In this document: positions 1 to 11,250 of the stretch, one piece after another | Position numbering within the stretch: position 1 is the first letter of the stretch | How the letters are laid out: every line of letters starts with the position of its first letter | Assembly: GCA_019649035.1 (NCBI GenBank) | Contig: BMAT01002576.1 | Span: forward strand, 168,333 to 198,511 | Length of the DNA: 30,179 nt | DNA from: Elysia marginata | Taxonomy: Eukaryota > Mollusca > Gastropoda > Plakobranchidae | Reading direction: 5' to 3' | Translations under genes and position numbers: made by a program | Notes under the pieces: model-generated | The model's database searches: none | What the model saw: only the letters and a program-made list of their open reading frames with translations | What the model was told of the DNA's origin: nothing

Positions 1-480
1 ATCTTAACACTCTGTTCCTTCCGTTTTTCATCATCGCCTTTCTCTTTATATCTCGCCAATGCTGCCTTTTCTACCCTTCCCCTCCCAGTCCTGCCTCTCC
101 CTCTTGCCGCCTGTAATGTTTATCTATCTACCTACCCGTCTTTCTTACTCTCCCGCATTCTTATTTTATCCTTATCCTCATTCCCTCTTTTACTCCCCCG
201 TGTCTAATCCTGGGTCTGTATCGACCGCCAGTCTAAGGGCCCGCCTGGTTCAGCCCGCTAGTGCTGGAGCTTAATCGATACACCCATGGCCGAGAGGGTC
301 CTGGCTTCTGAAGAAGGGGGAGGACAAGGAGAGTAAGGAAAAGGAGCGGGAAAGGAATAAGATGGAAAGGGTGGAGGAACAGAGAGAAAGAGGTAGTAGG
401 GAGGAGGTCGATGTGTATGGTAGAGAAAGAACATCTCGACGCTATCTTTGGATGGCTTGAGCTAGCTTTAGGACCGCTTC
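1..480. repeat. Imperfect foldback: pyrimidine-rich arm followed by purine-rich arm
   Basis: Roughly 1-235 is strongly C/T-rich on the plus strand, and 300-415 is strongly G/A-rich. Near the centre, GGGTCTGTATCGACCGCCAG (about 211-230) pairs imperfectly with CTGGAGCTTAATCGATACACCC (about 263-284). The outer arms continue as a loose pyrimidine/purine complement. This looks like a degenerate inverted-repeat (foldback or MITE-like) element in a Rab3 intron. Simple low-complexity tracts lying next to each other could give the same picture. I see no target-site duplication. Confidence 0.35.
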
Positions 481-1392
481 CAATGCGATCTTTCCTGGTC
501 GACAATCTCTTGACGGGAGTTCTCTTATTTTTCCGAATTTAAAAAATTGCCTCTAACCATCAGTACGTTTAGCCTCATTATGTGCCCTTCCCTGACCTGC
601 TCACATTCACAAATTAAACCTACTTGTAATAATTTGGTATCTTCATTTCTTTCATCTCCTTTCTTCACTTCTTAAGTTTTAGATTTAACACATTTTTTTG
701 TCTGCCTGTCTTAATTCTTATGCCAGTTGTGTGCTTGGGGCCTATGTAGTCCATTATAATTGGTCACATAAATTCAAAAGGTTTGCCTGCTACTTCAGTC
801 ATGTGGTTAAAGGCTTGCTATATGCCCTTGGTTGTTATTGTTTAATCTGTGTATTATATAATTGGCCGTTTGATTGGGACAGATTAAATAATTAGGAAAC
901 AGCCTCGCCAATTAGATTATAGTTGGAGTGGTTGTGTTGGTGATAATAATGATGATAATTTGATTCTGTAGATGTGGTTACGGTGTCGATAATATTTTTT
1001 ACATGGAAGGGTTGATAACGATGGTAGTTGCCGTGTTCACTCATTACTGACTCTTTATATTTTCATTTTGCAAGATGTTGAGCCTTATTTTCTAAGAGGA
1101 TATTGGTAGTCACTGGTTTGTCTTCAATTTTTGGTAACTTTATGTGTTTGTTGTATTCTGTGTTTGCGTTGGGTCAAAAAGTCTTTGGCTTTCGGGTTTT
1201 TAAGGTATCTATACATTGTTGCAAATATCATTAGTGCTCTTGCTATGTTGTGTCATATTTACTTTTATTGTACCTGTTTGGTTTATTTTATTTTATGTTT
1301 CTTAGGTCATCTTTCATGTTGTATCCTATGTTGCATGTAATGAACTGTATTCTTCTTATTCTCTTTTCTTGCACCTCTGTGTGTGTGTCCAG
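481..1392 (+). other. Intron of Rab3, no other feature seen
   Basis: AT-rich, with short GAT/AAT runs near 943-958. The 3' end is a good acceptor: a pyrimidine-rich run and a TG repeat ending in TCCAG at 1388-1392. The open frames here are short, leucine/cysteine-rich and not conserved-looking. The preceding Rab3 exon is not in the window. Confidence 0.6.
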
Positions 1393-1583
1393 GCTTGGAA
1401 TTCTTCGAGACATCTGCCAAGGAGAACATCAATGTGAAGGCGGTGTTTGAACGGCTGGTGGACATCATCTGCGACAAGATGTCTGAGTCTCTGGACGCTG
1501 ACCCCACGCTGGTCAATAACCAGTCGAAATCGACACGGTTGTCGGAAAATACAAGCACCAACAACAGCAGCTGCAGCTGCTGA
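1393..1583 (+). CDS. Rab3: Rab3 small GTPase, last coding exon
   Basis: Rab3 is the synaptic-vesicle Rab GTPase that controls docking and regulated exocytosis at active zones. This exon encodes the final 62 residues plus the end of a split Gly codon (phase 1 intron, acceptor TCCAG at 1388-1392). It shows the G5 guanine-base loop [20 protein letters not shown], then [19 protein letters not shown], which is the signature alpha-5/C-terminal region of animal Rab3. A short hypervariable tail follows and ends in CSC, a double-geranylgeranylation CXC motif, with stop TGA at 1581-1583. The GTP-binding P-loop, switch I and switch II are encoded by exons upstream of the window. The hypervariable tail (Asn/Ser/Thr-rich) differs between lineages. 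The SESLDADP stretch separates it from Rab8, Rab10 and Rab27. Confidence 0.95.
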
Positions 1584-2190
1584 GGATTGCAAGAGAGTTG
1601 GTCTTGCAGCGGAGGATCGTGGGGATTGGGGAGAAGAGGTGGGGGACTAGGGTTGTGGTTACCTAGTGGTAAGAGTGCGACAAGTCAAAACATGCAGAGG
1701 TTTTATATGATACACCCAGGCCAGGGCTATTTGATGATGATGAATGTTTTTCTTTATTTTTTATCTCCTTTGGACTTGATATTTACTGTGATAACTTTGT
1801 TGAATCACAGGTTAGGTTTAGTTATAATTGTCAACATGACTGTATCCAAGTCGTAAAGAGGTCCAAGGTTGGTTTTTTTTTTCCCGGAGAATTGTCTGAT
1901 TTCCATCCTTTGTTCCTCCATCATCCTATGTATCAGATGAAGAAAAATGTTTTTTTTCTATGAACAAATGAACCTCCGCTCCCCTAGTGGCCGTGACACT
2001 ACCTATCCCCCTTCAGAGTGAACTCCCCCTATGCCCAGTGTCTACCTCGGGCCTTCTCAAGTCCTCTGCAGTTGCAGACGCCGCTGTGTCTCATTATGTT
2101 CTTATTTTACACATTATTATTATTAATACTTTGATGAGATAGTACATTTTTTACATTCACCTACATTGGGTCATTCCCTTTCCTCTGAAA

Positions 2191-2196
2191 AATAAA
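2191..2196 (+). promoter_or_regulatory. Candidate proximal poly(A) signal of Rab3
   Basis: AATAAA lies about 610 nt after the Rab3 stop, inside an A-rich run. It is one of several hexamers, so its use cannot be decided from sequence. Confidence 0.3.
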
Positions 2197-3164
2197 AAAA
2201 ATTTAAGTTTCTTTCCCAAAGATGTCAATCACTTAATGGCTGTGTGACTGTGTGTGAAGAATGATTAGATTGGGGGTATGGGTGGTTGTTAGCAGTGTAG
2301 TATATTGATGTTCACAGTCTGAAATTGGAAGTTGTGATTGTGCAATGGCAGCAAGGTTCATCCCCCCCTCCCCCAAAGTTGCTTAAGTATTCAATTCAGT
2401 ATGTTTCCATTTACCCTTAGGTTTAAAGTTTCTTTTGTCTTTGTAAAAGTTGAATCCAGCCATCTTCCCCACTTGACTCGGCAGCAAAGTGAAGATGTGA
2501 TCCTGTCAAACTTGAGTTCTCCAGGTTTTATGCTTGCTATATCTGCCGGAGAACCTGACTTTGCTGTGACAAGCTATGATTGCTCCTTTCTATGTGATTC
2601 TTTGTATGGCTGTGTGTGCACCTCACCCCTAAGTTGTGTAACAGTCAGTGGGTTTACCGCGGTGTATTTTAGGCTAGACAGAGAAGCAGCAAGGTGAGGT
2701 TCTGATTCAGCATTGAAATAAAGGCAGGAGGGGGGGGGGGGAATAAAATAGAGGATATATACATCAAGGAAATGTCAACATTCCTCAGAGTGAGTTATTC
2801 AGGTTATTATAAAAAGTGGAGGCAAGGTTAGTTGTCTGTTGTTTTTTTATGTGGTGACTCTTTGTAACTTGTCTCGTAACAGGTTAGTTTTGTTGGGCTC
2901 ATCTCTTTTTTTAATTTGATAATCATCAAGCTATCCTTGTGGGTAAACTCACATTATCATTTTCATTCACATCATCGACACTATGATTATCTTCCTTTGA
3001 TTTATGTCATTTATGTGACTAGTGGCTGCCTAAGCCGTATATTTGGGTGCATCCTCTTGTTACATGAGGATTGTGCCCAGCTGGTTGTGTCTGAACAGAG
3101 CTAAAACATTATAGAGGGCCAGTGCATTCACTATTTTGTGTTGTTTTTTTTCTCTGATATGTGT

Positions 3165-3262
3165 GCAGAAGGTGGAGTGAAAGAGGAGAGAAAGAGAAAC
3201 AGGTGGAGAGCGAGGAGTGACAGTATGCGAGAGAAAGAGAGAGAGGTAAAGAAAGGAGAGAA
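3165..3262 (+). repeat. Purine-rich low-complexity tract (GAGA-like)
   Basis: About 100 nt are almost entirely A and G with GAGA/GAAAG repeats. The open frames across it on both strands are low-complexity artefacts. Confidence 0.6.
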
Positions 3263-6120
3263 TGTTACGACCTCGAGATGCTGGTCATGTTTGTTATTAT
3301 TTACGCATATTTTTACATAGCTCAGTGGTAGGGGACTATTTTGTTCCACCTTTTTAGCAGCAAGATTTTTTTGGCTTTTTTTTGTTTTATTTTGTTGCTA
3401 GTCTGCACAATACTTTCAGCAATGACATGTAATGATTTGACATGAGAACATACTAAGCAGTTGTGGAAACTAATCAAGTTTTTTTTTATGCATAATCCCT
3501 GTAGGCTGTAGTCTCAGCTGTGTTTATCTATGTGTTTTATTTTTCTTCCTTTATGGTTGTTTATTGGCTGGTGAGGCTTTGTACCTGTAGGTTGTTTTGT
3601 CTCAAGATCTGAAATATACATGCCTGCATTGACTGCAACAGGCAAAAAAACATATGTTGTTATGAGCAGATTTGTGCAATCAATGTTAGTCATTTTCCGT
3701 TGTGAAAGCTGACTACAAAATGTAGTCCTGAAATATTTATACTTCATAAATAAATGAAAATAAATGGTAAAACACTGCAATGCAGATGTTGAAACCTCTT
3801 TCAACCAGTAATGAAGTCATTTGATTGAAAAAAAATATATTAAGTATTTTGTCTTTAAGAAATGTTTACAGATTATCAATAAGCAAGATATACACAGTAA
3901 GATTCTGTTGATCCAGAACTGATTTGGTAAAAATCATAAGTTTGGCCATTACAGACTATTTTTAAATATCTGAAGATTAAGACTATACTTCTTTTTTACA
4001 TTTTACTTTGCTTCAATTATTGAAGCAATTATTTAAGATTCCCCTGCTGACAAACTTTGATTATGAAGCTGGTTTACACTTTATATGATAATATTTGGGC
4101 AGTAATATACAGTGTTTGAAAAATAATTTTGACTCTTTTAGTAAAGATCTTGAGTAATGTTCAAATGATTATAAATTTTTTTCTTCTCTTTTTTATGATT
4201 TTTACAAAATGCACTAAGTTTCTCGCTCTGAAAAATATAGTGCTATTCTGATTTCAAACAAATTTTGATAGAAAATAAAAACATACTATTTCATAGATGT
4301 TATCCATACTGGTTTAATTTGATGTCCACAGTTTATATTTAAATTTTCATTTGATTGGTTGTGAGAAAATATGTTTGTTCTTTTTCCTTTAGCACATTTA
4401 TGTGTCAATTTGCAATTCGTTTCTGTTATTTTTGTAATGTGAACTACAACTGTTTTGGATTTATTTCTCTTTCCTTTTATTTTTTTTCCCAAATAATATT
4501 TTCTTTGCAAAACAAGAATTTTTACTGTGCTAGAAAGTTCCATTGTACTGATTTTACAGTACGAAAAGTTTTCCAGTTCAATTGCATTCCGTTTACATAT
4601 TATATAATAGACCAAAATTCAACACCTAGGATTGTTTTCATTTAACAAAATTTATCATTCCAAGGCTTCTGTTCCATATTCTTAATTTTTTTGTGCAAAT
4701 TAAATAAAAAAAATTTTTTTCTCATTTTTTAATCCTTGTAGCTGAAGAACTGTTCTCCTGATTTTCAGTATGGTTTTATCAGTAATTTTCCATCTCCCTC
4801 GCTGTCTTCTCTCGCTCTCTCTCTTTTTTCCTTTCCTGTGTTTTTCTATGAATCTCACTGAAGAAATTGTAGTCATTGGTTTGCCTGATTCCCTCAGAAC
4901 TCCAAGCATTATATTTTAATACATAATTCTCCTCCTGTAGACCCATTGTTTAATATTTTTTTATATCTCGATGTAAGAGAAGAAGGCACAGGGGTTTGTG
5001 TAATAGACAGCGCATATTGATCATACAATTACAATATGAGTTATAATTATATAATATATCTTCACTACGCAAACATTTGACCTTAAACAGTATTTACAAA
5101 GGTTTTTCCAGAGCTTTCTTGTTTTCATTCAGTTAGCGACATACTGTTAAATTTTAAGTTAGCCATATTTATTATTTTTAAATTTTTGCTTTACATAGGT
5201 GTTCCCAGTCATCACCAACAGTTTTTGTTACTTCCTGGGGTATATTATTCCCTCATAGAAATATGCCAATTTTAAAAACATTTCTTATGCCCCATGACAT
5301 CCCGTACAAGGCTTCAAATGTTGTTTCAGGACTAGATTTACTTCAGTCATAACTTCTTTATCATTTATAATGGTGACTGCTTTTATTTTGGTTTGACTGT
5401 TAAATTCCTACAGATAAAGGATATTACCTGAAGAAAATCAGAATTCTTATCTGTTCAAAAAAAAATAATCAAACGCGGATTAACTAACCTCCTGTGATTA
5501 GGTTCAGAAAACCCTTTTTTTTTTTGGTATCATTAAAATCCTACTGTACATAAAATGTAAAAATATTTCCCACTCCCCTTTTTTCAATCAATCTCTCTAG
5601 TATATTCATGAATATGTTTATAACCGATTTTTCCCCAGACCTTATAATTTTCTCTGAGTGTCGTGAGTGTTGTTAGGTTTCGCTGCTGACTTGCTTTTCT
5701 CCTTCGGCAAGGTCGTCTCAGGTTGCCAGCTTTCATTCCTTTGCAAGCAAGTAGGCAGTGAATTTTCAAATACTTAGAAAGGGTTACAGCGTGAGCTTTT
5801 CCTCTTGTTTATGAGTTTTCACTTTTGTCATTGATCTGACTAAAATTTTTTAGCCTAAAATAACATAAATATCTTGATTAATCTAGTAGGTGTTGTTGCT
5901 CTATTTAAGTTGATCCAAGGCTTTCTGCTGCGCTGAAAGATAAAACAGATATATAAGCAAGGAAGTAGCAAAAACTATAGCTTTTTGCATTGGTTTCTTA
6001 TGTAAAAGCTTACTTCCATGGCATTTATCATTATTAAAAGAGATTGAAAAAAAAAACCACATCAGCAGCAGTTGAATTTGCTGACAGGTTTTTTGTTTAG
6101 GTAAGGGATGTATTTAGCAT

Positions 6121-6340
6121 TGATAATAATAATAATGATAATAATAACAATAATAATATAAATAATAATATAAATAATAATAATAATAATAATTCACTTG
6201 TAGAGCGCCTGATAAGGAAAAATCTAGGATGGTGACCCCCAACGGTTTGAAAAGTTACCTCGCAAGCAACCGAGAACGTCTCACACCTCAACCCTCTGCT
6301 CATCAAACACTTGTGATACTGATAGGGATACCATTGCATT
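6121..6340 (-). repeat. AAT microsatellite joined to a LINE/SINE 3'-end remnant
   Basis: 6121-6193 is an imperfect (AAT)n run. Directly after it comes CACTTGTAGAGCGCC. On the minus strand this reads GGCGCTCTACAAGTG followed by (ATT)n, the same arrangement as the 3' end of the CR1/L2-like element at 12850-12930 (AGCGCTATACAAAT then ATT repeats). The roughly 150 bp to 6340 are probably the body of the same minus-strand remnant. The boundary at 6340 is approximate. Confidence 0.5.
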
Positions 6341-7880
6341 TACATGTATGATACCTGTGGCTGGGTTTTTACTGGTTTCCTCTTTTTTTTTTAAATCTTC
6401 TTTCAATTTCCCTATTTATTTTTTCTACTACTTCTTACAAAAAATTATTTCACCAGTTCTCAAGTATTTTAACTGTCTCACTCGAATTGAGTCGTTTTCA
6501 GCTCTGGATTGTGGGGGGCTTTCTTAAAGAAAATTTTTCTTGGTCTTTAGTTGAAAAGACAAAATAAATTGGGTCCTTGTCCATTAGACTTCTAAATGTT
6601 TGTCTTGAAACATCACCACTAGTCTGAAGTGCAGAGATTATTTACAGACAATTCACCTAACAATTTTCTTTTTCTTCTTTTTCAAGTCCTGCTTTTTTAT
6701 TTAGAAAAAATTAACTAGTCTGATGCTCCAGCGAATGTGCTGTGTATGTGATTTTATTAGTTTTTTTTTCAATGCAAGGCATTTTTGCTCTGCACATAAT
6801 CATATTTTCACTAGTCTTAACCCAGGATCTTTTGTTGTTAATGTGTACATGTATTGAGGGCTGTATTTATGTTCACTCTAATCAGAACTCAGGTTTTATG
6901 TATCCAGTGAATTTCTTTTTTATATGTCCAAATGTTATTGTACTTCATGTGTCTGCGATTGTACACCTCTTGATTCTTTGCCAGATAGCAATTTCTGACT
7001 TTATATTTAAATGAAACTTTTTTTCCGTTCTGAGCTGTTCATGATTGGTTGAATTCCTAGCTCATCTGTCTCCCCTCTTATTTCTTTGCAACTACCTCTT
7101 TCCCTCTTCTTTGCTGTCTTTCTTTACCTGGAATCATATTTTTTTGTACTGCTTTGTATATGTTTTGGGGGTATGGTCTTTATTTTTTTTTTAAAGTCTA
7201 GAATGCAAGAGGTTTGTGGTCCAAAGTGTTTGGGCCACAGGTTTTATCTTAACTGTCTCCTCCACTTGAGCATCAAGATTTGAATTTCAAGTAATCACAA
7301 CATTCATAATGAACCCATGACATTGATCACCGTTATAGTTTACATTTGTCCTCACCTTAAACATGACCTATGTAACTTGCTCTCTACAAGGCTGTGAAAC
7401 TTGTGAAATAGACAAAAGCAAACTTTAAGTTGTTTATTAAATTCCTATGATATGCATATTGTATAACCCCCCCCCCTTTTTTTTTATAAATTATTCTTCC
7501 CGCTTTTGTTTAATGTTACAGTTTTTTTAAAAATTTTTTTGTTGTTTTTGTTACTGTCACTATTACTGTTATTGTAATATAATACTTGGTGATGTGGTAT
7601 TTAAAGTGAAGATTCATTCTTGATATATAAGTGTGTGATGACAGGTTTATGTGGTTGGCTGATTAAAGCTGTTTGGCTTAAGTGTAGATGACTCTGTACC
7701 CCAAGGGGACAATTTAAATGAGCTGATGTAGATATACTCTTTCAATATTTATGGTATGTAGATGTTGTTGCCGTTGTCTTTATAGAATGATGCATGTGTA
7801 GCCTAGGACGTAAGGGGCGCGATGACTATAGATTTAGAACGTAACCTTGTATATGTGGGATTTTTTTTTCAATCATTCCT

Positions 7881-7890
7881 AATAAATAAA
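7881..7890 (+). promoter_or_regulatory. Candidate distal poly(A) signal of Rab3 (tandem hexamer)
   Basis: AATAAATAAA contains two overlapping AATAAA hexamers and follows a less degenerate stretch (7690-7860). It is the strongest-looking plus-strand poly(A) signal between Rab3 and the Harbinger relic. Assignment to Rab3 is inference and would need a 6.3-kb 3'UTR. Confidence 0.35.
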
Positions 7891-10569
7891 ATGAGTTACC
7901 CATATATACATTAATCTATGTGAATGTGCGCTTTTTTAATTTAAAGTTTTCTTCTCTCTTCGTATTCAATGCTTTTTTTCCCCTAGGGATATAATAGTTG
8001 CCTAATTTCTTAGAAATTTCTAATGTACATCTTTTTTCCTGACCTTTCTGTGTGCATTAGATATTCTACACCGTTGTGAGTTTATCACTTGTAGGAAACT
8101 TAAAAGTCCTGTGAGTACATGTCATTAAAACAAGGCTGCATAGTAAGAGGAAGTCTGATAATTAGTATGTTTTAATGTTTACAAAATTCTTCTTTGCAAT
8201 ATTTCTAAGATGGTTTAAAAAATATAATAAAAATATGAACGCTCCATAAAATGCTTTGTTAACAAATGGTAAGAAAAGCTGTCTTATTTGGCATGTACAC
8301 AATCTGAAAACTCTAGCTTTCTTTGAATCAAATCTTTTACAGTGTCATTTTTGTCCCGCCTTTGACTTAAAAGATTGTGTCTGATGCAGACATATACCAT
8401 TCAGTAATACAACGTATAGCAAGGCCAAGTTTGAGTGCAATTTCTGTTCATTTTGGACCTGGTTAGGTCTGTGTCATACAAATATCGTAATTTTGTTTAA
8501 AATATAGAGGATGCGTTATTATAAATACAACTTAATTTTTCAATTGACTGTAGTTTACTGGGGTTTGTTTTCTGAATGAAGACAGCTATTTAAAATATCC
8601 AATTACTCCATAATGCAACTTCTGTTTTATTGCTATTAGAATTAGGTTGGAACTGATCTCATTTTTCTGATAAATCAATTTACCAAGTGCTTTGGAAGGT
8701 AGAGCAGCTGTTAGTGAGGTGATAGCTTTCTTTATCTTTTTCTTTCAAAATTTATTACGAAAAAAATCTCTGCCTGTACTTGTCTGTAACAAGGTATTGC
8801 TTGTGACCTTTTAGAGATTGTTTTAGCTGTGTAGATTTATCAGAAAGCTAGAATAGGTAGTGTTCTGCTACCAGCTTTTCTTTTTACAGAGATTTTTTTA
8901 TTTCCTTCAAAATTGTTGAATTGATGTGACAGCTTGTCTATGACTGAGCGAGATCTTGATGGGTATAAATTGTGACACTTTTGACTTAAGTTTACATTTC
9001 TAGTTCATGAAGGTCTAAAGAGCAGAAATACCTTGAAGCCAAACACCAAGGTCAGGAATACATAGATTTCTTAGCATCTCAATTCTCGCAGTAATACTAT
9101 GCATATTGCTGGCGACAATTACGTTGATGGATTCGCAGTTGATAAAGGTTGCAGAGGGTAAAATGTTATGGACTGAAACAGATTTGCCATTTAAAACATT
9201 TTTCTATATTGAGCATATTAGTCCTCAGAAATGGAACTGCTGAACAAGTTGAAATCAAGAAAACTAGTAATCTCTCACTACTTTTTATTTAGTTTTTAGC
9301 ACTAAAACTATGCTTTCCAAAACAAATACAATCCTCAGAAAACACACAGGTTTAATTGATTTGCCCATTTTTTTTTGTAGTGCATGATTTGCTTTTTTAC
9401 ACTTTTGCTATTTCAACTCTATTTCGTTTATGAAATCATGAAATGAAGTTTGTTGAGCTGGTAAAGTGTTATTTTGAATCCTTGCTTTTGTTATTCATAG
9501 TTTTTGCTTGTTACTGGGAGGCAGAATAAAACTAATTAATCTTTTACCTGAAGGAAAAAAAAATGTGCATTGTATATAATTATCATAGACCTCTTGACTT
9601 TTTCTTTCTTTCTTGTTAATGATAAATTAAAACCACATGCGGTGACAGTAAGATCCTCCGCCGCCTGTTTGTTTTCCCTCGTAGTCTTATTTCTAGACCG
9701 GATCCTCCAGCTGAAATCAACAGCTGCTGAGTCTATCAAGTTGAAGTGTTTTCATTGATAGCCTGATGATCTGATTCTGAGAATGATTTCTGTTTCGATT
9801 ACTCTTCCTGTCAGTAGTCGAGCTCTTAACCTAGACCAACATGTACATGTAGAAGAAATTAAAAGTCGGCATAACCACACATACATGTAAAAGGCTCTCT
9901 TGCTTTTTTACTCGTTGGTGCATTTTGTTGTTCATCAATTTTCTCTCGTTTTGTTTGTTGTAGGTAGTTTTGACCTTGTTTGTTTTTATTTGAGTAGCTG
10001 TTTGGTGCTGTGTTGTTTTGTCTGCCTGCGTCTCTGTCTGCAAAACAGAATGTGTTGGTTTTTGTACTTGTTTTTTTATGTATGCTAGCCTAATCAATCC
10101 AAGCACAAAGCCAAGGAGCACAAAATCTAAACAAATCTATCCATATATATGTGTAAAGATAGTGTGCTTTAACTTTTTGAAGGAGTAGAATGAAAATACG
10201 ATTGAGTAGATAGGCTAGCAGTCTGTTGCAAGATAGGAGGCTTACTGCTGCTGAGTTAAGTTTGGCGTTTTGGATTCCTACTTAGGTTGCTTTTTAATGC
10301 TCGCTGTCGGTTGTGCATTGGTTTTGTTGTCTCTAAATGTAGTTGATTTTGTGTTTTTCCGGTTGTTTTATGGCTATATTTCAACATGGGTTGCCACAAA
10401 AGAGGTTTGGGGAAAGGAAAGCTTAAGGAAAAATACAAAGAAAATATCTGTCCATTCAAGGGACCATGAAGTAGTTTTGTCAAAAGTAATTTTTGCGTGC
10501 TGTAGGATAGAGGGCTTTCAATTTAATAATGGAAATTAAGGAGTAAGCTAACAGTAACAGATGCAGAAA
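7891..10569. other. Gene-poor AT-rich stretch
   Basis: I find no conserved-looking coding exon, RNA gene or clear mobile element here. The T-rich bias of the plus strand continues to about 10.5 kb, so transcription from Rab3 or read-through could extend further than 7.9 kb. Short frames at 9536-10540 on both strands look random. Confidence 0.5.
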
Positions 10570-11250
10570 GGTCTATGTGCGTGGCCGCTGTGCAGCAGTG
10601 CTGATTTTCCAGCAAGTCACTGGTAATTTGCTAAGCAGGCACAGCAGACACGTGGCCGCAGTTGTGCTGGCAAAAAAGCTCACTTCAATTAACTTGAGTA
10701 CAATGTTGTATCGTCTAGCTAGAGAGCACGATGTCGTCTGAAGATGAATTTATGCTTCTGGACAGTTTTTTTTTGTTAAATTATGCTAAAAAATCTGTGA
10801 CACATGATCCTATCCACCCAATAAATAGAGAAAGACGGCATTTTGGTGAATACCACCACCTATTTTGTCCCAGATAATTGGGCGCTCAAAAACTGCATAT
10901 ATCAATTTTTCGCAGTCCATATTGGAAGTTATTTATATCTTTTCAATAGGAGACAATGCGAGCGCAGTTTAATGATTCAAGTGCAGTAGAGCAAGGACAA
11001 AATTAATAAAATGAAGTGCACATTGCTTGAGATTGCATCAGAACTATTTTTAGCTCAACAAAACCAGCGGCTGGGAGCGGAAAAGAATTGCCCAGACATT
11101 CTGGTAAATTACCGGCGCTTGTTGCAAGTAACAAGTCGCTGATAACAAGCTTGACTCCGGACAGTTATGAATGAAATTTGAGACTATTTTCAAAAATTGT
11201 AAAAGCAGGTAAACCAGCAGCTGAAAACCAGCCTCAGTACGGGCATGGCC
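10570..11250 (+). mobile_element. PIF/Harbinger-derived non-autonomous element
   Basis: It contains the N-terminal start of a Harbinger-type transposase (10731-10877). Its ends form degenerate terminal inverted repeats: the left end begins GGTCTATGTGCGTGGCCGC, and the right end read in reverse begins GGCCATGCCCGTACTGAGG, followed by GCTGGTTTTCAGCTGCTGG. The left end carries a related GTGCTGATTTTCCAGCAAG block. The right end is followed by TAA, which fits the 3-bp TWA target duplication of this superfamily, but the left flank reads AAA, so the duplication is eroded or the left boundary is off by a few bases. Most of the transposase and the second (Myb-like) ORF are gone, so it is non-autonomous. 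Confidence 0.6.
10731..10877 (+). pseudogene. Fossil N-terminus of a Harbinger/HARBI1-like transposase
   Basis: An ATG-initiated frame of 48 codons starts MSSEDEFMLLDSFFLL and contains DPIHPINRERRHFGEYHHLF, then meets a TAA stop. An acidic start, a hydrophobic run and then HPIN-RE-R---GEYHHL is the typical start of PIF/Harbinger transposases, just ahead of the helix-turn-helix region and the DDE nuclease domain. Both of those domains are missing here. In family members the motif continues into a conserved region ending YFRM; here it runs into CPR and a stop. It was recognised from memory of the family, not from a search. Confidence 0.7.

Larger units (their letters stand above)
1584..7890 (+). 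other. Probable long Rab3 3'UTR and flank
   Basis: There is no convincing coding sequence. The plus strand is visibly T-rich, with many runs of 6-10 T. That is typical of a transcribed AU/U-rich 3'UTR or of transcription-associated skew. AATAAA hexamers occur at 2191-2196 and near 2718, 2742 and 3747, and in tandem at 7881-7890, so short and long 3'UTR isoforms are possible. Simple repeats inside: a purine tract (3165-3262), a homopolymer G run near 2730 and an AAT repeat (6121-6193). Transcript extent is inference. Confidence 0.4.

Noticed and set aside
233-505. 90-codon minus-strand frame
   Set aside because: Lies on the purine/pyrimidine foldback; Leu/Pro/Ser-rich composition simply reflects the pyrimidine tract.
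2338-2697. 119-codon plus-strand open frame
   Set aside because: Cys/Ser-rich composition, no recognisable domain, and it lies in the T-rich presumed 3'UTR; nothing supports translation.
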